A stretch of DNA of 64,000 nt from PKWO01 sp036561005 (GCA_036561005.1 DATBQE010000031.1:1-64000), one strand, 5' to 3'. Numbered from the stretch's first letter, positions 18,129 through 27,610 are shown. The notes: generated from the letters alone by a model not told the origin. Program-made: numbers and translations.

Positions 18129-18743
18129 TTATTGTGGCGCGGTGTCTTTGAACGAAACGCGTTCCGAGAGTTTTTCGTAAAGCTTGGCCAGATTGGGATG
18201 ATCGGCGCGCCAATCGATTTCCGGAAAACGGAAAGCCAGCCAGCCCAGTGTGCAGCCGGCCGCGACGTCGGCCAGGGTGTAGTGATTACCAGCGCAGAAG
18301 GGCTTGTCGCCCAAGCCGGTCGCCAACGCTGTCAAGCCGGCGCGAACCTTGGCGGTTTGACGCATGATCCAGGCGGGGCTTTGCTGGGCTTGCGGACGTT
18401 GCGTCTTTTCCAGCCGAATCAGCACGCCTGCGTCGGCCACGCCGTCGGCCAGGGCTTCCCAGCATTTCACTTCTGCGCGCTCGCGTCCGTTTGGCGGGAT
18501 CAGTTTGCCTACCGGGGTCAGGGTATCGAGATATTCGACTATTACGCGTGAGTCGAACATCGCACCGCCATCTTCCATGATCAGGCAGGGGACCTTGCCC
18601 AGCGGATTGGATTCCTGGATTGTTGTATCGGCAGCCCAGACGTCTTCCAGCACGAAATCGTAGTCGAGCTTCTTCTCCGCCATTGCAATGCGGACTTTTC
18701 TGACATAGGGGCTTGCCAGGGAACCAATAAGTTTCATAGACAT
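18129..18743 (-). CDS. Glutathione S-transferase family protein
   Basis: The 204-residue protein has a thioredoxin-like N-terminal domain (MKLIGSLASPYVRKVRIA, with Ser at the usual catalytic position, then GKVPCLIMEDG and the glutathione-contacting DSRVIVEYLD) and a helical C-terminal domain with YTLADVAAGCTLGW. It resembles the YibF-type proteobacterial GSTs. The substrate is unknown. Its stop is 5 nt from the convergent glutamate-synthase-like gene's stop. Confidence 0.9.
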   Translation of the reverse strand: MSMKLIGSLASPYVRKVRIAMAEKKLDYDFVLEDVWAADTTIQESNPLGKVPCLIMEDGGAMFDSRVIVEYLDTLTPVGKLIPPNGRERAEVKCWEALADGVADAGVLIRLEKTQRPQAQQSPAWIMRQTAKVRAGLTALATGLGDKPFCAGNHYTLADVAAGCTLGWLAFRFPEIDWRADHPNLAKLYEKLSERVSFKDTAPQ

Positions 18744-18850
18744 TTAGATAATGATTTCGAAGCGATTATAACATTGGCCGATTTGGCCCCGGCTGTGATT
18801 CCATGCAGGGATAACGGTTCAAAGCCTGATTTAGCCTACCCGGCCAATGG

Positions 18851-18856
18851 TAAAAT
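18851..18856 (+). promoter_or_regulatory. Candidate purB -10 element
   Basis: TAAAAT lies 64 nt upstream of the purB ATG in the GST/purB divergent region. The hexamer at -35 spacing is a poor match, so this is a weak prediction. No PurR-like operator was recognised. Confidence 0.3.
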
Positions 18857-18919
18857 AGCCGTCTACGCACATAGCAGCCCGCAGGTGCAGCTTTTTTGCA
18901 ACACTTCTTGACTCTCATC

Positions 18920-20287
18920 ATGCCACTTACCACACTCTCTGCCCTTTCCCCGCTTGACGGCCGCTATGCACCCAAAACCGACAAGTTACGTCCGTTGCTG
19001 TCCGAAGCCGGCTTCATGCACCACCGGGTCAAGGTCGAGATTGCATGGCTGAAAGCCTTGTCGCAAGCCGGTTTTGCAGAAATCCAGCCGTTTTCAGCGG
19101 CTGCCAGTGCCTTGCTGGACAAGATCACGGGCGAATTCGGCGAAGCCGATGCCGAACGCATCAAGGCTATCGAAGCAGTTACCAACCACGACGTCAAAGC
19201 AGTCGAATATTGGCTCAAGGAGCAAGTCAAAGACGTGCCGGAGCTGGTTGCCGCTTCCGAATTCATCCACTTCGCCTGCACCTCGGAAGACATCAACAAC
19301 ACCTCGCACGGGATGATGCTCAAGGCTGCGCGCAACACTGTAATGCTGCCCGCCTTGGAGGCCGTGATCGCAAGGCTACAGGAACTGGCGCACGCCAACG
19401 CCGACTTGCCGATGCTATCGCGCACCCACGGACAACCGGCCAGCCCTACCACCCTGGGCAAGGAAATCGCCAACGTGGTCGCGCGCCTGCAGCGTGGCGC
19501 GCAGCGTATCGCTGCAGTGGAAATCCTGGGCAAGATGAACGGCGCGGTCGGCAATTACAATGCCCATCTTTCCGCCTACCCCGATTTCGACTGGGAGAAT
19601 TTCTCGCGCAACGTGATCGAGCAAAGCCTCGGTTTGCGTTTCAATCCCTATACGATACAGATTGAACCGCATGACTACATGGCCGAGTTATTTGACGCCA
19701 TGGCACGCGTCAATACGGTCCTGATCGACTTGAATCGCGACATCTGGGGCTATATTTCAATCGGCTACTTCAAGCAGCGCCCGAAGGCCGGCGAAGTGGG
19801 GTCATCGACCATGCCGCACAAGGTCAATCCGATCGATTTCGAAAATTCGGAAGGCAATCTCGGCATGGCCAATGCCGTCTTGAAGCACATGGCGGAAAAA
19901 TTGCCTCTATCACGCTTCCAGCGCGACCTGACCGACTCGACCGTATTGCGTAACATTGGCGTGGGCTTCGGCTACACGTTGCTGGCATACGACAGTTGTC
20001 TGCGTGGCTTGAACAAGCTCGAAGTCAACCCGACGCGCCTGCACGAAGACCTCGATGCAACCTGGGAAGTGTTGGCCGAACCGGTGCAAACCGTCATGCG
20101 ACGCTACGGCATCGAGAACCCCTATGAACAGCTGAAAGCCCTGACACAAGGCAAAGCCATCTCGAAGGACGCATTGCGCGAATTCGTCCTGACGCTCGAT
20201 ATTCCACAGCACGCCAAGGATCACCTGATGGCCATGACACCGGCGAACTACATCGGCATCGCGGCGCAACTGGCCAAAAAAATCTAA
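18920..20287 (+). CDS. purB: Adenylosuccinate lyase PurB
   Basis: PurB catalyses two fumarate-releasing steps of purine synthesis: SAICAR to AICAR and adenylosuccinate to AMP. The 455-residue protein begins LSALSPLDGRYAPKTD, as in the long proteobacterial PurB type, and carries TSEDINN, the general-base loop SRTHGQPASPTTLGKE, and the superfamily signature GSSTMPHKVNPIDFEN. I chose the ATG at 18920 because conserved sequence starts there; an in-frame ATG at 18896 would add eight unsupported residues. Confidence 0.97.
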   Translation: MPLTTLSALSPLDGRYAPKTDKLRPLLSEAGFMHHRVKVEIAWLKALSQAGFAEIQPFSAAASALLDKITGEFGEADAERIKAIEAVTNHDVKAVEYWLKEQVKDVPELVAASEFIHFACTSEDINNTSHGMMLKAARNTVMLPALEAVIARLQELAHANADLPMLSRTHGQPASPTTLGKEIANVVARLQRGAQRIAAVEILGKMNGAVGNYNAHLSAYPDFDWENFSRNVIEQSLGLRFNPYTIQIEPHDYMAELFDAMARVNTVLIDLNRDIWGYISIGYFKQRPKAGEVGSSTMPHKVNPIDFENSEGNLGMANAVLKHMAEKLPLSRFQRDLTDSTVLRNIGVGFGYTLLAYDSCLRGLNKLEVNPTRLHEDLDATWEVLAEPVQTVMRRYGIENPYEQLKALTQGKAISKDALREFVLTLDIPQHAKDHLMAMTPANYIGIAAQLAKKI

Positions 20288-20392
20288 GTCGCACGGCCGT
20301 CGGCATCCTCGCGGATTGACCGGCGGCAAGCAGCGCAGCAGATAATTTGGTAAAGTAGTTCTAATTCAGACTTCTTATCAAAAAAGCAAACC

Positions 20393-20917
20393 ATGCTGCG
20401 TTACACGAAAATTGCCGTCCTGCTGCATTGGCTGATTGCCCTGTTGATCATTGCCGCCTTTACGCTGGGCGTGACCATGGTCAACATCCACGGCTTCAGC
20501 CCGGCCAAACTTAAATATTTTTCCTGGCACAAATGGCTGGGCTGCACGATATTCGGTCTGGCTTGCCTGCGCCTGCTGTGGCGCTTGTGGAATCCGGCGC
20601 CGCCTTACCCCTACACCATGAGCAGGTTCCAGCAGCGCGCTGCGAGCGCCTTGCATGGCTTGATGTACTTCCTGATTTTTGCCGTCCCGCTTACCGGCTA
20701 CTTTTACAGTCTTGCTGCGGGTGTCCCGGTCGTCTACCTGGGGCTGTTTCCGATGCCGGTATTGATCGATCCAAATCCGGAATGGAAACCGATTCTCAGG
20801 GAAGTGCATTACACGCTCAATGTGATCCTGCTCGGCGGGTTCATCCTGCACGTTGCGGCCGCATTGAAACATCAATTCGTCGATCGGGACGGCATTCTCA
20901 AGCGCATGTTGCCGTGA
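20393..20917 (+). CDS. Cytochrome b561 family protein
   Basis: The 174-residue integral membrane protein has four hydrophobic helices with histidines placed for two b-type hemes: LLHWLIALLI in helix 1, HKWLG before helix 2, LHGLMYFLIF in helix 3, and LHVAAALKHQF in helix 4. Such proteins oxidise quinol or move electrons across the inner membrane. It sits 29 nt ahead of a YceI gene, and b561-YceI pairs are common in proteobacteria. Confidence 0.93.
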   Translation: MLRYTKIAVLLHWLIALLIIAAFTLGVTMVNIHGFSPAKLKYFSWHKWLGCTIFGLACLRLLWRLWNPAPPYPYTMSRFQQRAASALHGLMYFLIFAVPLTGYFYSLAAGVPVVYLGLFPMPVLIDPNPEWKPILREVHYTLNVILLGGFILHVAAALKHQFVDRDGILKRMLP

Positions 20918-20946
20918 TCACTCAACCAATGAAAAGGACCGATCCA

Positions 20947-21507
20947 ATGAAACTCAAACCCGCACTTTATGTGGCAGCGAGCGCTGCGGCACTCGTATTG
21001 GCAGCGCAAGCCTATGCTGCGGCACTGAAAGCCGACAGTTCAAAAAGTACGGTCGGCGCCGTCTTCAAGCAATTGAACGTCCCCGTCGAAGCCAAGTTCA
21101 AGAAGTTTTCCGCGCAGATCGATTACGATGCGGCCAAGCCGGAAGCATCGAAAGCCAGCGTCGACATCGACGTCGCCAGCTTTGACCTGGGCGATCCGGA
21201 ATACAACCAGGAAATCACGAAAAAGGATTGGTTCAACAGTGCGCAATTTCCCAAGGCCAGCTTCGTATCGACCTCGATGAAATCCGAAGGCGCCGGCAAG
21301 CTGACCGTCACCGGAAAATTGAGCATCAAGGGCAAAACCACCGATGTGAGCTTCCCGCTCGCGGTCAAGAAAGACGGCAGCATGACAGTGTTCGACGGCA
21401 GCTTGCCGATCAAACGCCTGACCTACAACATCGGCGATGGCGAATGGAGGGATACGTCGACTGTGGCAGATGAAGTGGTCATCAAATTCCACGTCGTCGC
21501 ACTATAA
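20947..21507 (+). CDS. YceI-family periplasmic lipid-binding protein
   Basis: The 186-residue protein has a signal peptide (MKLKPALYVAASAAALVLA, cleavage near AYAA) followed by a YceI domain: SKSTVGAVFKQLNV, SVDIDVASFDLGD, FPKASFVSTS and the family end pattern GEWRDTSTVADEVVIKFHVVA. YceI proteins form a lipocalin-like barrel that binds polyisoprenoids such as ubiquinone precursors. I chose the ATG at 20947, preceded by AGGA; an ATG at 20929 would add six residues. It probably forms an operon with the cytochrome b561 gene. Confidence 0.92.
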   Translation: MKLKPALYVAASAAALVLAAQAYAAALKADSSKSTVGAVFKQLNVPVEAKFKKFSAQIDYDAAKPEASKASVDIDVASFDLGDPEYNQEITKKDWFNSAQFPKASFVSTSMKSEGAGKLTVTGKLSIKGKTTDVSFPLAVKKDGSMTVFDGSLPIKRLTYNIGDGEWRDTSTVADEVVIKFHVVAL

Positions 21508-21514
21508 AACTGCG

Positions 21515-21557
21515 CGGAAAAACAAAACAGGCCAGGACTCGCTGAAGTCCCGGCCTG
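21515..21557 (-). terminator. Rho-independent terminator after secF
   Basis: A stem of CAGGCC-x-GGAC pairing with GTCC-x-GGCCTG (21528-21557, one internal mismatch, 8-nt loop) is followed on the minus strand by TTTTGTTTTT. It lies just past the secF stop and between convergent secF and the YceI gene. Confidence 0.75.
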
Positions 21558-21608
21558 CCAATTTCAATTCCGACCAATGCCTGTCACGGCCCTCGGTCAT
21601 TCACACCA

Positions 21609-22619
21609 TCAAACCACGGCACCGCCGGTCGTGTCTTTTTCCTTGACCGGCTTGAGCAAGTCTTCGCGCTTGACGCCGAACCACATCGCCAGCGCCGCAG
21701 CTACAAAAACCGAGGAATAGATACCGAAGCAAATGCCGATCGTCAGCGCGATGGCAAAGCCATGCAGCGTTTGTCCGCCGAAAATCAGCATCGACAACAC
21801 CATCATCTGCGTGCATCCGTGGGTGATCACGGTACGCGACATGGTGCTGGTAATGGCGCTGTTGATTGCCTCAACGACAGTGGCCTTGCGCATCTTGCGG
21901 AAATTTTCGCGAATCCGGTCGAAAATAACCACCGACTCATTGACCGAGTAACCGAGCACTGCCAGCACACCGGCGAGCACAGGCAAGGAAAACTCCCACT
22001 GGAAGAAGGCAAAGAAGCCGAGAATGATGACCACGTCATGCAAGTTCGCAATGATGGCGGCAATTGCGAACTTCAATTCGAAGCGGAACGCGAGATAGGC
22101 GATGACGCCGAAGATCACTGCGGCCAGGGCTTTGAGGCCGTCCGAGTAAAGTTCCTGGCCGACCTGGGCAGAAACCTGTTCCACGCCCTGCAACACCACC
22201 GGTTCGTTCTTTGCTGCATCGTGGCAAACCTGAACCTGCTCGCCCTTGTCATTGGCCTGCTTTTCAATGATGCCGGACTCGGCCTTGCACAAGCCGATGA
22301 ACACGGCGTCGACCAAGGCCTGGCGACCTTTGTCGTCTCGGGCAGGGAGGCGGATCAATGCGTCTTCCGCCGTACCGAACTGCTGAATCACCGCGTCACT
22401 TACGCCGGCTGCGGCGACCGTGTTACGGATAGACTCATTGTTCACGGGCTTTTTGTAGACGACCTGCATGGTCGTGCCGCCGGTGAACTCAACGGAATAA
22501 TTCAGGCCGTTTTTCCACAAAAAGAACACCGCCGCAACGAACGTGACCGCCGAGATCACGTTGAAGATCAGCGCGTGCTTCATGAAAGGTATGTCTTTTT
22601 TGATACGGAAAAATTCCAT
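21609..22619 (-). CDS. secF: Protein translocase subunit SecF
   Basis: SecF with SecD forms the RND-like, proton-driven partner of SecYEG that pulls preproteins from the periplasmic side. The 336-residue protein has one N-terminal helix, a periplasmic P1-like domain starting with GLNYSVEFTGGTTMQV, then five membrane helices with the family motifs VLAVLGYSVNESVVIFDRIREN and ITHGCTQMMV. The C-terminal tail is basic. It is last in the yajC-secD-secF operon, followed by a terminator. Confidence 0.96.
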   Translation of the reverse strand: MEFFRIKKDIPFMKHALIFNVISAVTFVAAVFFLWKNGLNYSVEFTGGTTMQVVYKKPVNNESIRNTVAAAGVSDAVIQQFGTAEDALIRLPARDDKGRQALVDAVFIGLCKAESGIIEKQANDKGEQVQVCHDAAKNEPVVLQGVEQVSAQVGQELYSDGLKALAAVIFGVIAYLAFRFELKFAIAAIIANLHDVVIILGFFAFFQWEFSLPVLAGVLAVLGYSVNESVVIFDRIRENFRKMRKATVVEAINSAITSTMSRTVITHGCTQMMVLSMLIFGGQTLHGFAIALTIGICFGIYSSVFVAAALAMWFGVKREDLLKPVKEKDTTGGAVV

Positions 22620-22682
22620 GCTAAATCCAGTATTTGATAATTATCGGAATTGGTTAAAACCCGTGATGCAGCAAAGCGGGGC

Positions 22683-24548
22683 TTAACCCTCCTTCGGTTT
22701 CCAGATCTGGCCGATCTTCACGCCCGTCAGTTTCTTGCGGCGACCGTACCACAGGTTCACAATGCCACGCGACACGAACACTGCCGAGAAGATCGAGGTG
22801 CCGATGCCGAGGCAATGGACGATGGCAAAGCCGCGTATCGGGCCCGAGCCAAAGGCGAGCAAGGCCAGACCGACGATCAGGGTCGTGACGTTGGAGTCGA
22901 GAATGGTCGCCCAGGCGCGGTCGAAACCATTCGCGATCGCCATCTGCGGCGAGTTGCCGGCGCGCAGTTCCTCGCGGACCCGTTCATTGATCAGCACGTT
23001 GGCGTCAATCGCCATACCGAGCGCCAGCGCAATCGCAGCCATGCCGGGCAGGGTCAAGGTGGCCTGCATGCCGGACAGCAAACCGACCAGCAGCAGCAGG
23101 TTGATCGCCAGCGCCATCACGCTGAAGAAACCGAATACAAGGTAGTAGACGATCATGAACGCGGCAATGGCAGCAAAACCGTAGAGCGTGGAATCGAAAC
23201 CCTTTTTGATGTTTTCCACACCGAGTTGCGGGCCGACGGTGCTTTCCGCAATGATTTCCATCGGCGCAGCCAGCGCGCCGGCACGCAGCAGCAAGGCCAG
23301 ATCATTGGCCGCCTCCATCGAAGGCTGGCCGGAAATCTGGAAACGGGCGCCGAGTTCCTGCTGAATCGTTGCTACCGTCAATACTTCACCGCGGCCTTTT
23401 TCGAACAACACAATACTCATCTTCTTGCCAACCTTGCCGCGCGTCGCCTCGAACATCTTGCGGCCGCCCTCGCTGTTCAGGTCGATCGATACCACGGGCT
23501 GCCCATTCTGCTGATCGGGCCGTGCATCGGCCGAAGAAATATAGTCGCCCGTCATGATCGGATCTTTGTACAGCACCACAGGCACATCGCGCCCGACCGT
23601 AAACAACTGCGATTCAGACGGCACAGGCGTGGACAATTCCGAACCACGTGGAATCGATTCGTCGACCATGCGCATTTCCAGCGTCGCGGTGCGTCCAATG
23701 ATGTCATGAGCGCGCGCGACATCGGCCACGCCAGGCAATTCGACCACAATGCGGTCGATGCCCTGGCGCTGAATGATCGGTTCGGTCAGGCCCAGACCAT
23801 TGACGCGCTTGGACAGGGTGATGATGTTTTGCGCAACAGCCTCGTCAATTGCCTCTTTCAGTTTCTGCGGGCTCATACTGGCGACCAGCGTAAGGTTTTC
23901 GCCGGAACCGCCTGCCGTCAAAGTCAATTCCGGCAACTTGGCCCGAATCAGGTCCTTGCCCTGTTGCCGCGTCTGGTCGTCATGGAACATGATTTCCAGA
24001 CCGGACGCCGTTGGGGTCAACCCTGCATAGTGGATGCTCTTGTCATGCAGCATGCTGCGTATGCTCGATTCCTGTCCTTGCTGGCGCTTCTGCAAATAGG
24101 CGCTGGTATCGACCTGAAGCAGGAAATGCACACCGCCGCGCAAGTCGAGGCCGCGCGACATCGGCAGCGCGTGAACCGCCTGAAGCCAGTGTGGCGTATT
24201 GGGCAACAAATTAAAGCTGACGTTGAAGGTGCGATCGTTCTGATCGGTATTCAATTCCTTGTCGAGCAGGCTCTTGGCGGCGAATTGGCTGTCGCTGTCG
24301 GCGAAGCGGACCCGCGCCGTGCCAATTTCACCATTTCGTTCAAAGAAAGCTTCGTCGGCCTTGAGGCCGCCTTTTTTCAGAATCTGGTCGATGCGGGCAG
24401 GCATGTCCGTGTCCACCTTGACGGTTGCCTTGCCACTGGTCACTTGCAGCGCCGGCGCTTCGCCGAAGAAATTCGGCGTTGTGTACAGTGCGCCCAAAAC
24501 CACGGCAACGACGATCAGGATGTATTTCCAAAGAGAATAACGATTCAT
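22683..24548 (-). CDS. secD: Protein translocase subunit SecD
   Basis: SecD is the larger half of the SecDF export motor. The 621-residue protein starts with one transmembrane helix (WKYILIVVAVVLGALYT), has a large periplasmic region with GLDLRGGVHFLLQVD and RVNGLGLTEPIIQRQG, and ends with a five-helix bundle bearing GMAIDANVLINERVREEL, the conserved Asp-containing proton-relay helix. The length matches betaproteobacterial SecD. It is 63 nt upstream of secF. Confidence 0.97.
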   Translation of the reverse strand: MNRYSLWKYILIVVAVVLGALYTTPNFFGEAPALQVTSGKATVKVDTDMPARIDQILKKGGLKADEAFFERNGEIGTARVRFADSDSQFAAKSLLDKELNTDQNDRTFNVSFNLLPNTPHWLQAVHALPMSRGLDLRGGVHFLLQVDTSAYLQKRQQGQESSIRSMLHDKSIHYAGLTPTASGLEIMFHDDQTRQQGKDLIRAKLPELTLTAGGSGENLTLVASMSPQKLKEAIDEAVAQNIITLSKRVNGLGLTEPIIQRQGIDRIVVELPGVADVARAHDIIGRTATLEMRMVDESIPRGSELSTPVPSESQLFTVGRDVPVVLYKDPIMTGDYISSADARPDQQNGQPVVSIDLNSEGGRKMFEATRGKVGKKMSIVLFEKGRGEVLTVATIQQELGARFQISGQPSMEAANDLALLLRAGALAAPMEIIAESTVGPQLGVENIKKGFDSTLYGFAAIAAFMIVYYLVFGFFSVMALAINLLLLVGLLSGMQATLTLPGMAAIALALGMAIDANVLINERVREELRAGNSPQMAIANGFDRAWATILDSNVTTLIVGLALLAFGSGPIRGFAIVHCLGIGTSIFSAVFVSRGIVNLWYGRRKKLTGVKIGQIWKPKEG

Positions 24549-24582
24549 GGCAATTCAGCGTTCCAATAGGCTTGCTGCAAAT

Positions 24583-24620
24583 AAGGGATCAAAAACAAAC
24601 GCCGACACAAAAAGTCGGCG
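24583..24620 (-). terminator. Terminator-like hairpin between yajC and secD
   Basis: A 7-bp GC-rich stem (CGCCGAC at 24600-24606, GTCGGCG at 24614-24620) is followed, in the minus-strand reading direction, by GTTTGTTTTTGATC. This is the form of an intrinsic terminator, but it lies inside the yajC-secD-secF gene series, so it probably attenuates secDF relative to yajC or marks 3'-end processing. Confidence 0.65.
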
Positions 24621-24635
24621 TGGTCGTGTTGCGTC

Positions 24636-24923
24636 TCAGATCGATTTGATGGTGCCGGTCTGCAGGACGTTGACGACGGCATTGCGCTGCATGATGATTT
24701 CCACGCCGGCAGCCACTTCCACTGTCAGGTAGTCGTCCTTCACTTTAACAACCTTGCCGAGTATGCCGGAGGTCGTGACGATCTCGCTGCCCTTGGCCAC
24801 CGCGTCGATGATTGCCTTCAACTCTTTTTGCTTCTTCATCTGCGGGCGAATCATCACAAAGTACATGGCGGCCATCATGACGCCGATGGTGATGAGGAAA
24901 TTAGTATCGAATCCTTGTGCCAC
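24636..24923 (-). CDS. yajC: Sec translocon accessory protein YajC
   Basis: YajC is a small inner-membrane protein that binds SecDF. The 95-residue protein has one membrane helix (FLITIGVMMAAMYFVMI) followed by the family motif RPQMKKQKELKAI and a small domain with TTSGILGKVVKVKDDYLTVEVA. It is downstream of tgt and upstream of secD, the usual order queA-tgt-yajC-secD-secF. Confidence 0.96.
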   Translation of the reverse strand: MAQGFDTNFLITIGVMMAAMYFVMIRPQMKKQKELKAIIDAVAKGSEIVTTSGILGKVVKVKDDYLTVEVAAGVEIIMQRNAVVNVLQTGTIKSI

Positions 24924-25082
24924 GCTGTGCTCCTAGTAAGTTAAATTTGGCTATGGGCGCCGAAAGACGCCGCAAAGACACGGAATAACCGCGCATTTTA
25001 GCATTGCCTGCGGCGTTTCCTTCAAAGTCAATGGAACCGGCGCCAATTGATCACAATCGGCCTGCAGGAGACGCCCCTTCGG

Positions 25083-26207
25083 CTAAACGCCACGGCTGCG
25101 CTCGCTCTGGAAGCGCACCACGTAGGCCTGAAATTGCCCTGCATCAATAGAATCCCGCATTTCCTGCATCAATTGCAGGTAATAGTGCAAGTTGTGGATG
25201 GTATTGAGACGCGCGCCGAGAATTTCCCCGGCACGATGCAAATGATGCAAGTAAGCGCGTGAAAAGTTGCGGCAGGCATAACATTGGCAGGTTTCATCCA
25301 ATGGCAAGGTGTCATCTTTATAACGGGCATTCTTGATCTTCAGGTCGCCGAAGCGGGTAAACAGCCAGCCGTTACGCGCATTCCGGGTCGGCATCACACA
25401 ATCAAACATATCGACGCCATTGGCTACCCCGGCCACCAGATCCTCCGGCGTGCCAACGCCCATCAGATAATGCGGCTTGTCAGCCGGCATGCGTGGACCG
25501 ATGTGCGCCAAGATGCGCATCATGTCTTCTTTCGGCTCGCCAACCGACAGGCCGCCGATCGCCAGACCTTCAAAGCCGATTTCCTCCAATCCCGCGAGCG
25601 ATTCGTCGCGCAAATCCTCGAACATGCCGCCCTGTACGATGCCGAACAAGGTATTGGGGTTTTCGCCTTCGCGGAATTCGTTTTGCGAACGCCTGGCCCA
25701 GCGCAAGGACATGCGCATCGAGCGCCCCGCTTCGTCGGCGGTGGCCGGGCGGCCATCGATTTCATAGGGCGTGCATTCGTCGAATTGCATGACGATGTCG
25801 GAATTCAGGGCGCGCTGAATCTGCATCGAAATCTCGGGCGAGAGAAATAGCTTGTCGCCATTGATCGGCGAGGCGAACTTGACGCCCTCCTCACTGATTT
25901 TGCGCATGTCGCCGAGCGAAAAGACCTGAAATCCGCCCGAATCGGTCAGGATGGGCTTGTCCCAGCCCATGAATTTGTGCAGGCCGCCAAACTTGCCGAT
26001 AATGTCCACGCCCGGACGCAACCACAGGTGAAAGGTATTGCCCAAAATGATTTGCGCATTGATCTCGCCCAATTCCAGCGGCGACATAGCCTTCACCGAG
26101 CCATAGGTACCCACCGGCATGAAAATCGGTGTTTCCACCACACCATGATTCAGGGTGAGGCGGCCGCGGCGCGCCTTGCCGTCGGTTTTCAGGAGTTCGT
26201 ATTTCAT
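25083..26207 (-). CDS. tgt: tRNA-guanine transglycosylase Tgt
   Basis: Tgt swaps guanine 34 for preQ1 in tRNAs with GUN anticodons, the committed step of queuosine modification. The 374-residue protein has the active-site segment DSGGFQVFSLG, the substrate-specificity stretch GIVQGGMFEDLR, the nucleophile region VDMFDCVMPTRNARNG, and the zinc site CQCYACRNFSRAYLHH (Cys-x-Cys-x2-Cys with a later His). It starts inside the queA stop region (4-nt overlap), so the two queuosine genes are coupled. Confidence 0.97.
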   Translation of the reverse strand: MKYELLKTDGKARRGRLTLNHGVVETPIFMPVGTYGSVKAMSPLELGEINAQIILGNTFHLWLRPGVDIIGKFGGLHKFMGWDKPILTDSGGFQVFSLGDMRKISEEGVKFASPINGDKLFLSPEISMQIQRALNSDIVMQFDECTPYEIDGRPATADEAGRSMRMSLRWARRSQNEFREGENPNTLFGIVQGGMFEDLRDESLAGLEEIGFEGLAIGGLSVGEPKEDMMRILAHIGPRMPADKPHYLMGVGTPEDLVAGVANGVDMFDCVMPTRNARNGWLFTRFGDLKIKNARYKDDTLPLDETCQCYACRNFSRAYLHHLHRAGEILGARLNTIHNLHYYLQLMQEMRDSIDAGQFQAYVVRFQSERSRGV

Positions 26208-27232
26208 GAGGTGGCTTTATTGTTGGTCAGCAGCATGGCATCGCCATAGCTGAAAAATCGGTAACGCGCCGCGATCGCATGGGCATACGCTTTTTGCATT
26301 GCGTCGTAGCCGGCAAAGGCCGACACCAGCATCAGGAGTGTCGATTTCGGCAAATGGAAATTGGTGATCAGGCGATCGACAGTGTGAAAGCGGTAGCCCG
26401 GTGTAATGAACAAGACCGTGTCGGCGCTGCTTGCCTGCAATACCCCCGATTGCGAAGCCGATTCGAGCGCGCGCAGGCTGGTGGTGCCGACCGACACCAC
26501 GGCGCGCCCTGCCGCCTTGGCCAACTGCACGGCATCAACCGTTTCGGCCGGGATGGTATACCACTCGCTATGCATCTTGTGCTCGGCCAGATTCTCATGG
26601 CGCACCGGCTGGAAGGTGCCTGCGCCGACGTGCAAGGTGACGAAGGCGCGCTTGACGCCCTTGGTCGCGAGGCGTGCGAGCAGCGCCTCGTCAAAATGCA
26701 GGCCAGCCGTCGGCGCCGCTACCGCACCGGGTGCCTTGGCGTACACGGTCTGGTAACGCTGCTCGTCGAAATCATCGGCCGCATGCGCGATATAGGGCGG
26801 CAATGGCAGCCGCCCGTGCGCTTCAATCAATTCGAATACGTCGCCGGGAAACGTGAGGGTATAGAACTCGCCGGCCCGCTCACCAACCACAACATCGAAT
26901 TGCTCTGCCAATCGGATGACCACGCCAGCGGGGGGCGATTTGGAAGCGCGCACCTGAGCCAGCACCGTACGTGCGTCGAGGATGCGCTCAACCAGCACTT
27001 CGACCTTGCCGCCGCTTTGTTTGACGCCGAAAAAGCGCGCCTTCAACACGCGCGTGTCGTTGAATACCAGCAGGTCGCCTTCATCAAGCAAATCGACGAT
27101 GTCGACGAAACGCCGATCATGCAGTTGGTTGCCGTCGACCTGCAAGAGGCGCGAAGCAGTGCGCTCGGCCAAAGGAAATTGGGCGATCAATTCGGGAGGC
27201 AAATCGAAATCGAAATCGGAAAGAGTGTGCAT
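26204..27232 (-). CDS. queA: S-adenosylmethionine:tRNA ribosyltransferase-isomerase QueA
   Basis: QueA transfers and isomerises the ribosyl part of SAM onto preQ1-modified tRNA, giving epoxyqueuosine. The 342-residue protein shows the family features FDFDLPPELIAQFPL at the N-terminus, LLVFNDTRVLKAR, APTAGLHFD and VGTTSLRALES, and a C-terminal FHLPKSTLLMLVSAFAG. It heads the minus-strand queA-tgt-yajC-secD-secF cluster. Confidence 0.97.
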   Translation of the reverse strand: MHTLSDFDFDLPPELIAQFPLAERTASRLLQVDGNQLHDRRFVDIVDLLDEGDLLVFNDTRVLKARFFGVKQSGGKVEVLVERILDARTVLAQVRASKSPPAGVVIRLAEQFDVVVGERAGEFYTLTFPGDVFELIEAHGRLPLPPYIAHAADDFDEQRYQTVYAKAPGAVAAPTAGLHFDEALLARLATKGVKRAFVTLHVGAGTFQPVRHENLAEHKMHSEWYTIPAETVDAVQLAKAAGRAVVSVGTTSLRALESASQSGVLQASSADTVLFITPGYRFHTVDRLITNFHLPKSTLLMLVSAFAGYDAMQKAYAHAIAARYRFFSYGDAMLLTNNKATS

Positions 27233-27610
27233 ACTGCGCTACGGGTAAAGCAATCCAAGCCGGTCACATTCAGCATTTCTGGGCGCTGAGCGGGAACGGG
27301 CTCACGGAATTGACATGGAAAACCGCGTATTTTACGCTTCACGCGGATAAATATCGTAATGAGATGCTTTGCGGCTTGAACATACAGGATATTGCTCCCG
27401 CCCTCTCGGCGTAGCTTGCAAAATGGCCTTGAATGCAACGCTCGTATCTATATTTGATTGAGCCGGATCTGCCATGGATTGTAAAATAACAAGAAAAACG
27501 CCCAAGGCCGCATAAACAAAGTAATCTTGGCCTCCGCGACAACTCTCTTGAAGGGCACCACGCCTTTCAGTTGCACCCGACACTCGACTATCAAGCCCGA
27601 TACCGCCAAT
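27233..27610. other. Intergenic region queA / GGDEF-STAND gene
   Basis: These 378 nt separate the divergent queA and the large plus-strand gene. A TTGACA (27310-27315) on the plus strand resembles a -35 element, but the hexamer 17 nt on (TACGCT) is weak. A small palindromic patch, CCGCGT (27323-27328) with ACGCGG (27341-27346), lies around it. In-frame TTG codons at 27527 and 27548 could be earlier starts for the downstream gene; neither has a Shine-Dalgarno. Confidence 0.35.

Noticed and set aside
22650..24569. 639-codon plus-strand ORF opposite secD
   Set aside because: Antisense shadow of secD; no protein-like motifs.
25047..25060. FNR-like TTGATCACAATCGG upstream of yajC
   Set aside because: One half-site deviates (ATCGG), and it lies in a tgt-yajC gap within a constitutive operon; likely chance.
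27527..27610. TTG start extending the GGDEF-STAND protein by 28 residues
   Set aside because: No Shine-Dalgarno and no family-like sequence in the added residues; the ATG at 27611 begins just before the GGDEF domain. Neither start is well supported, so this remains open.
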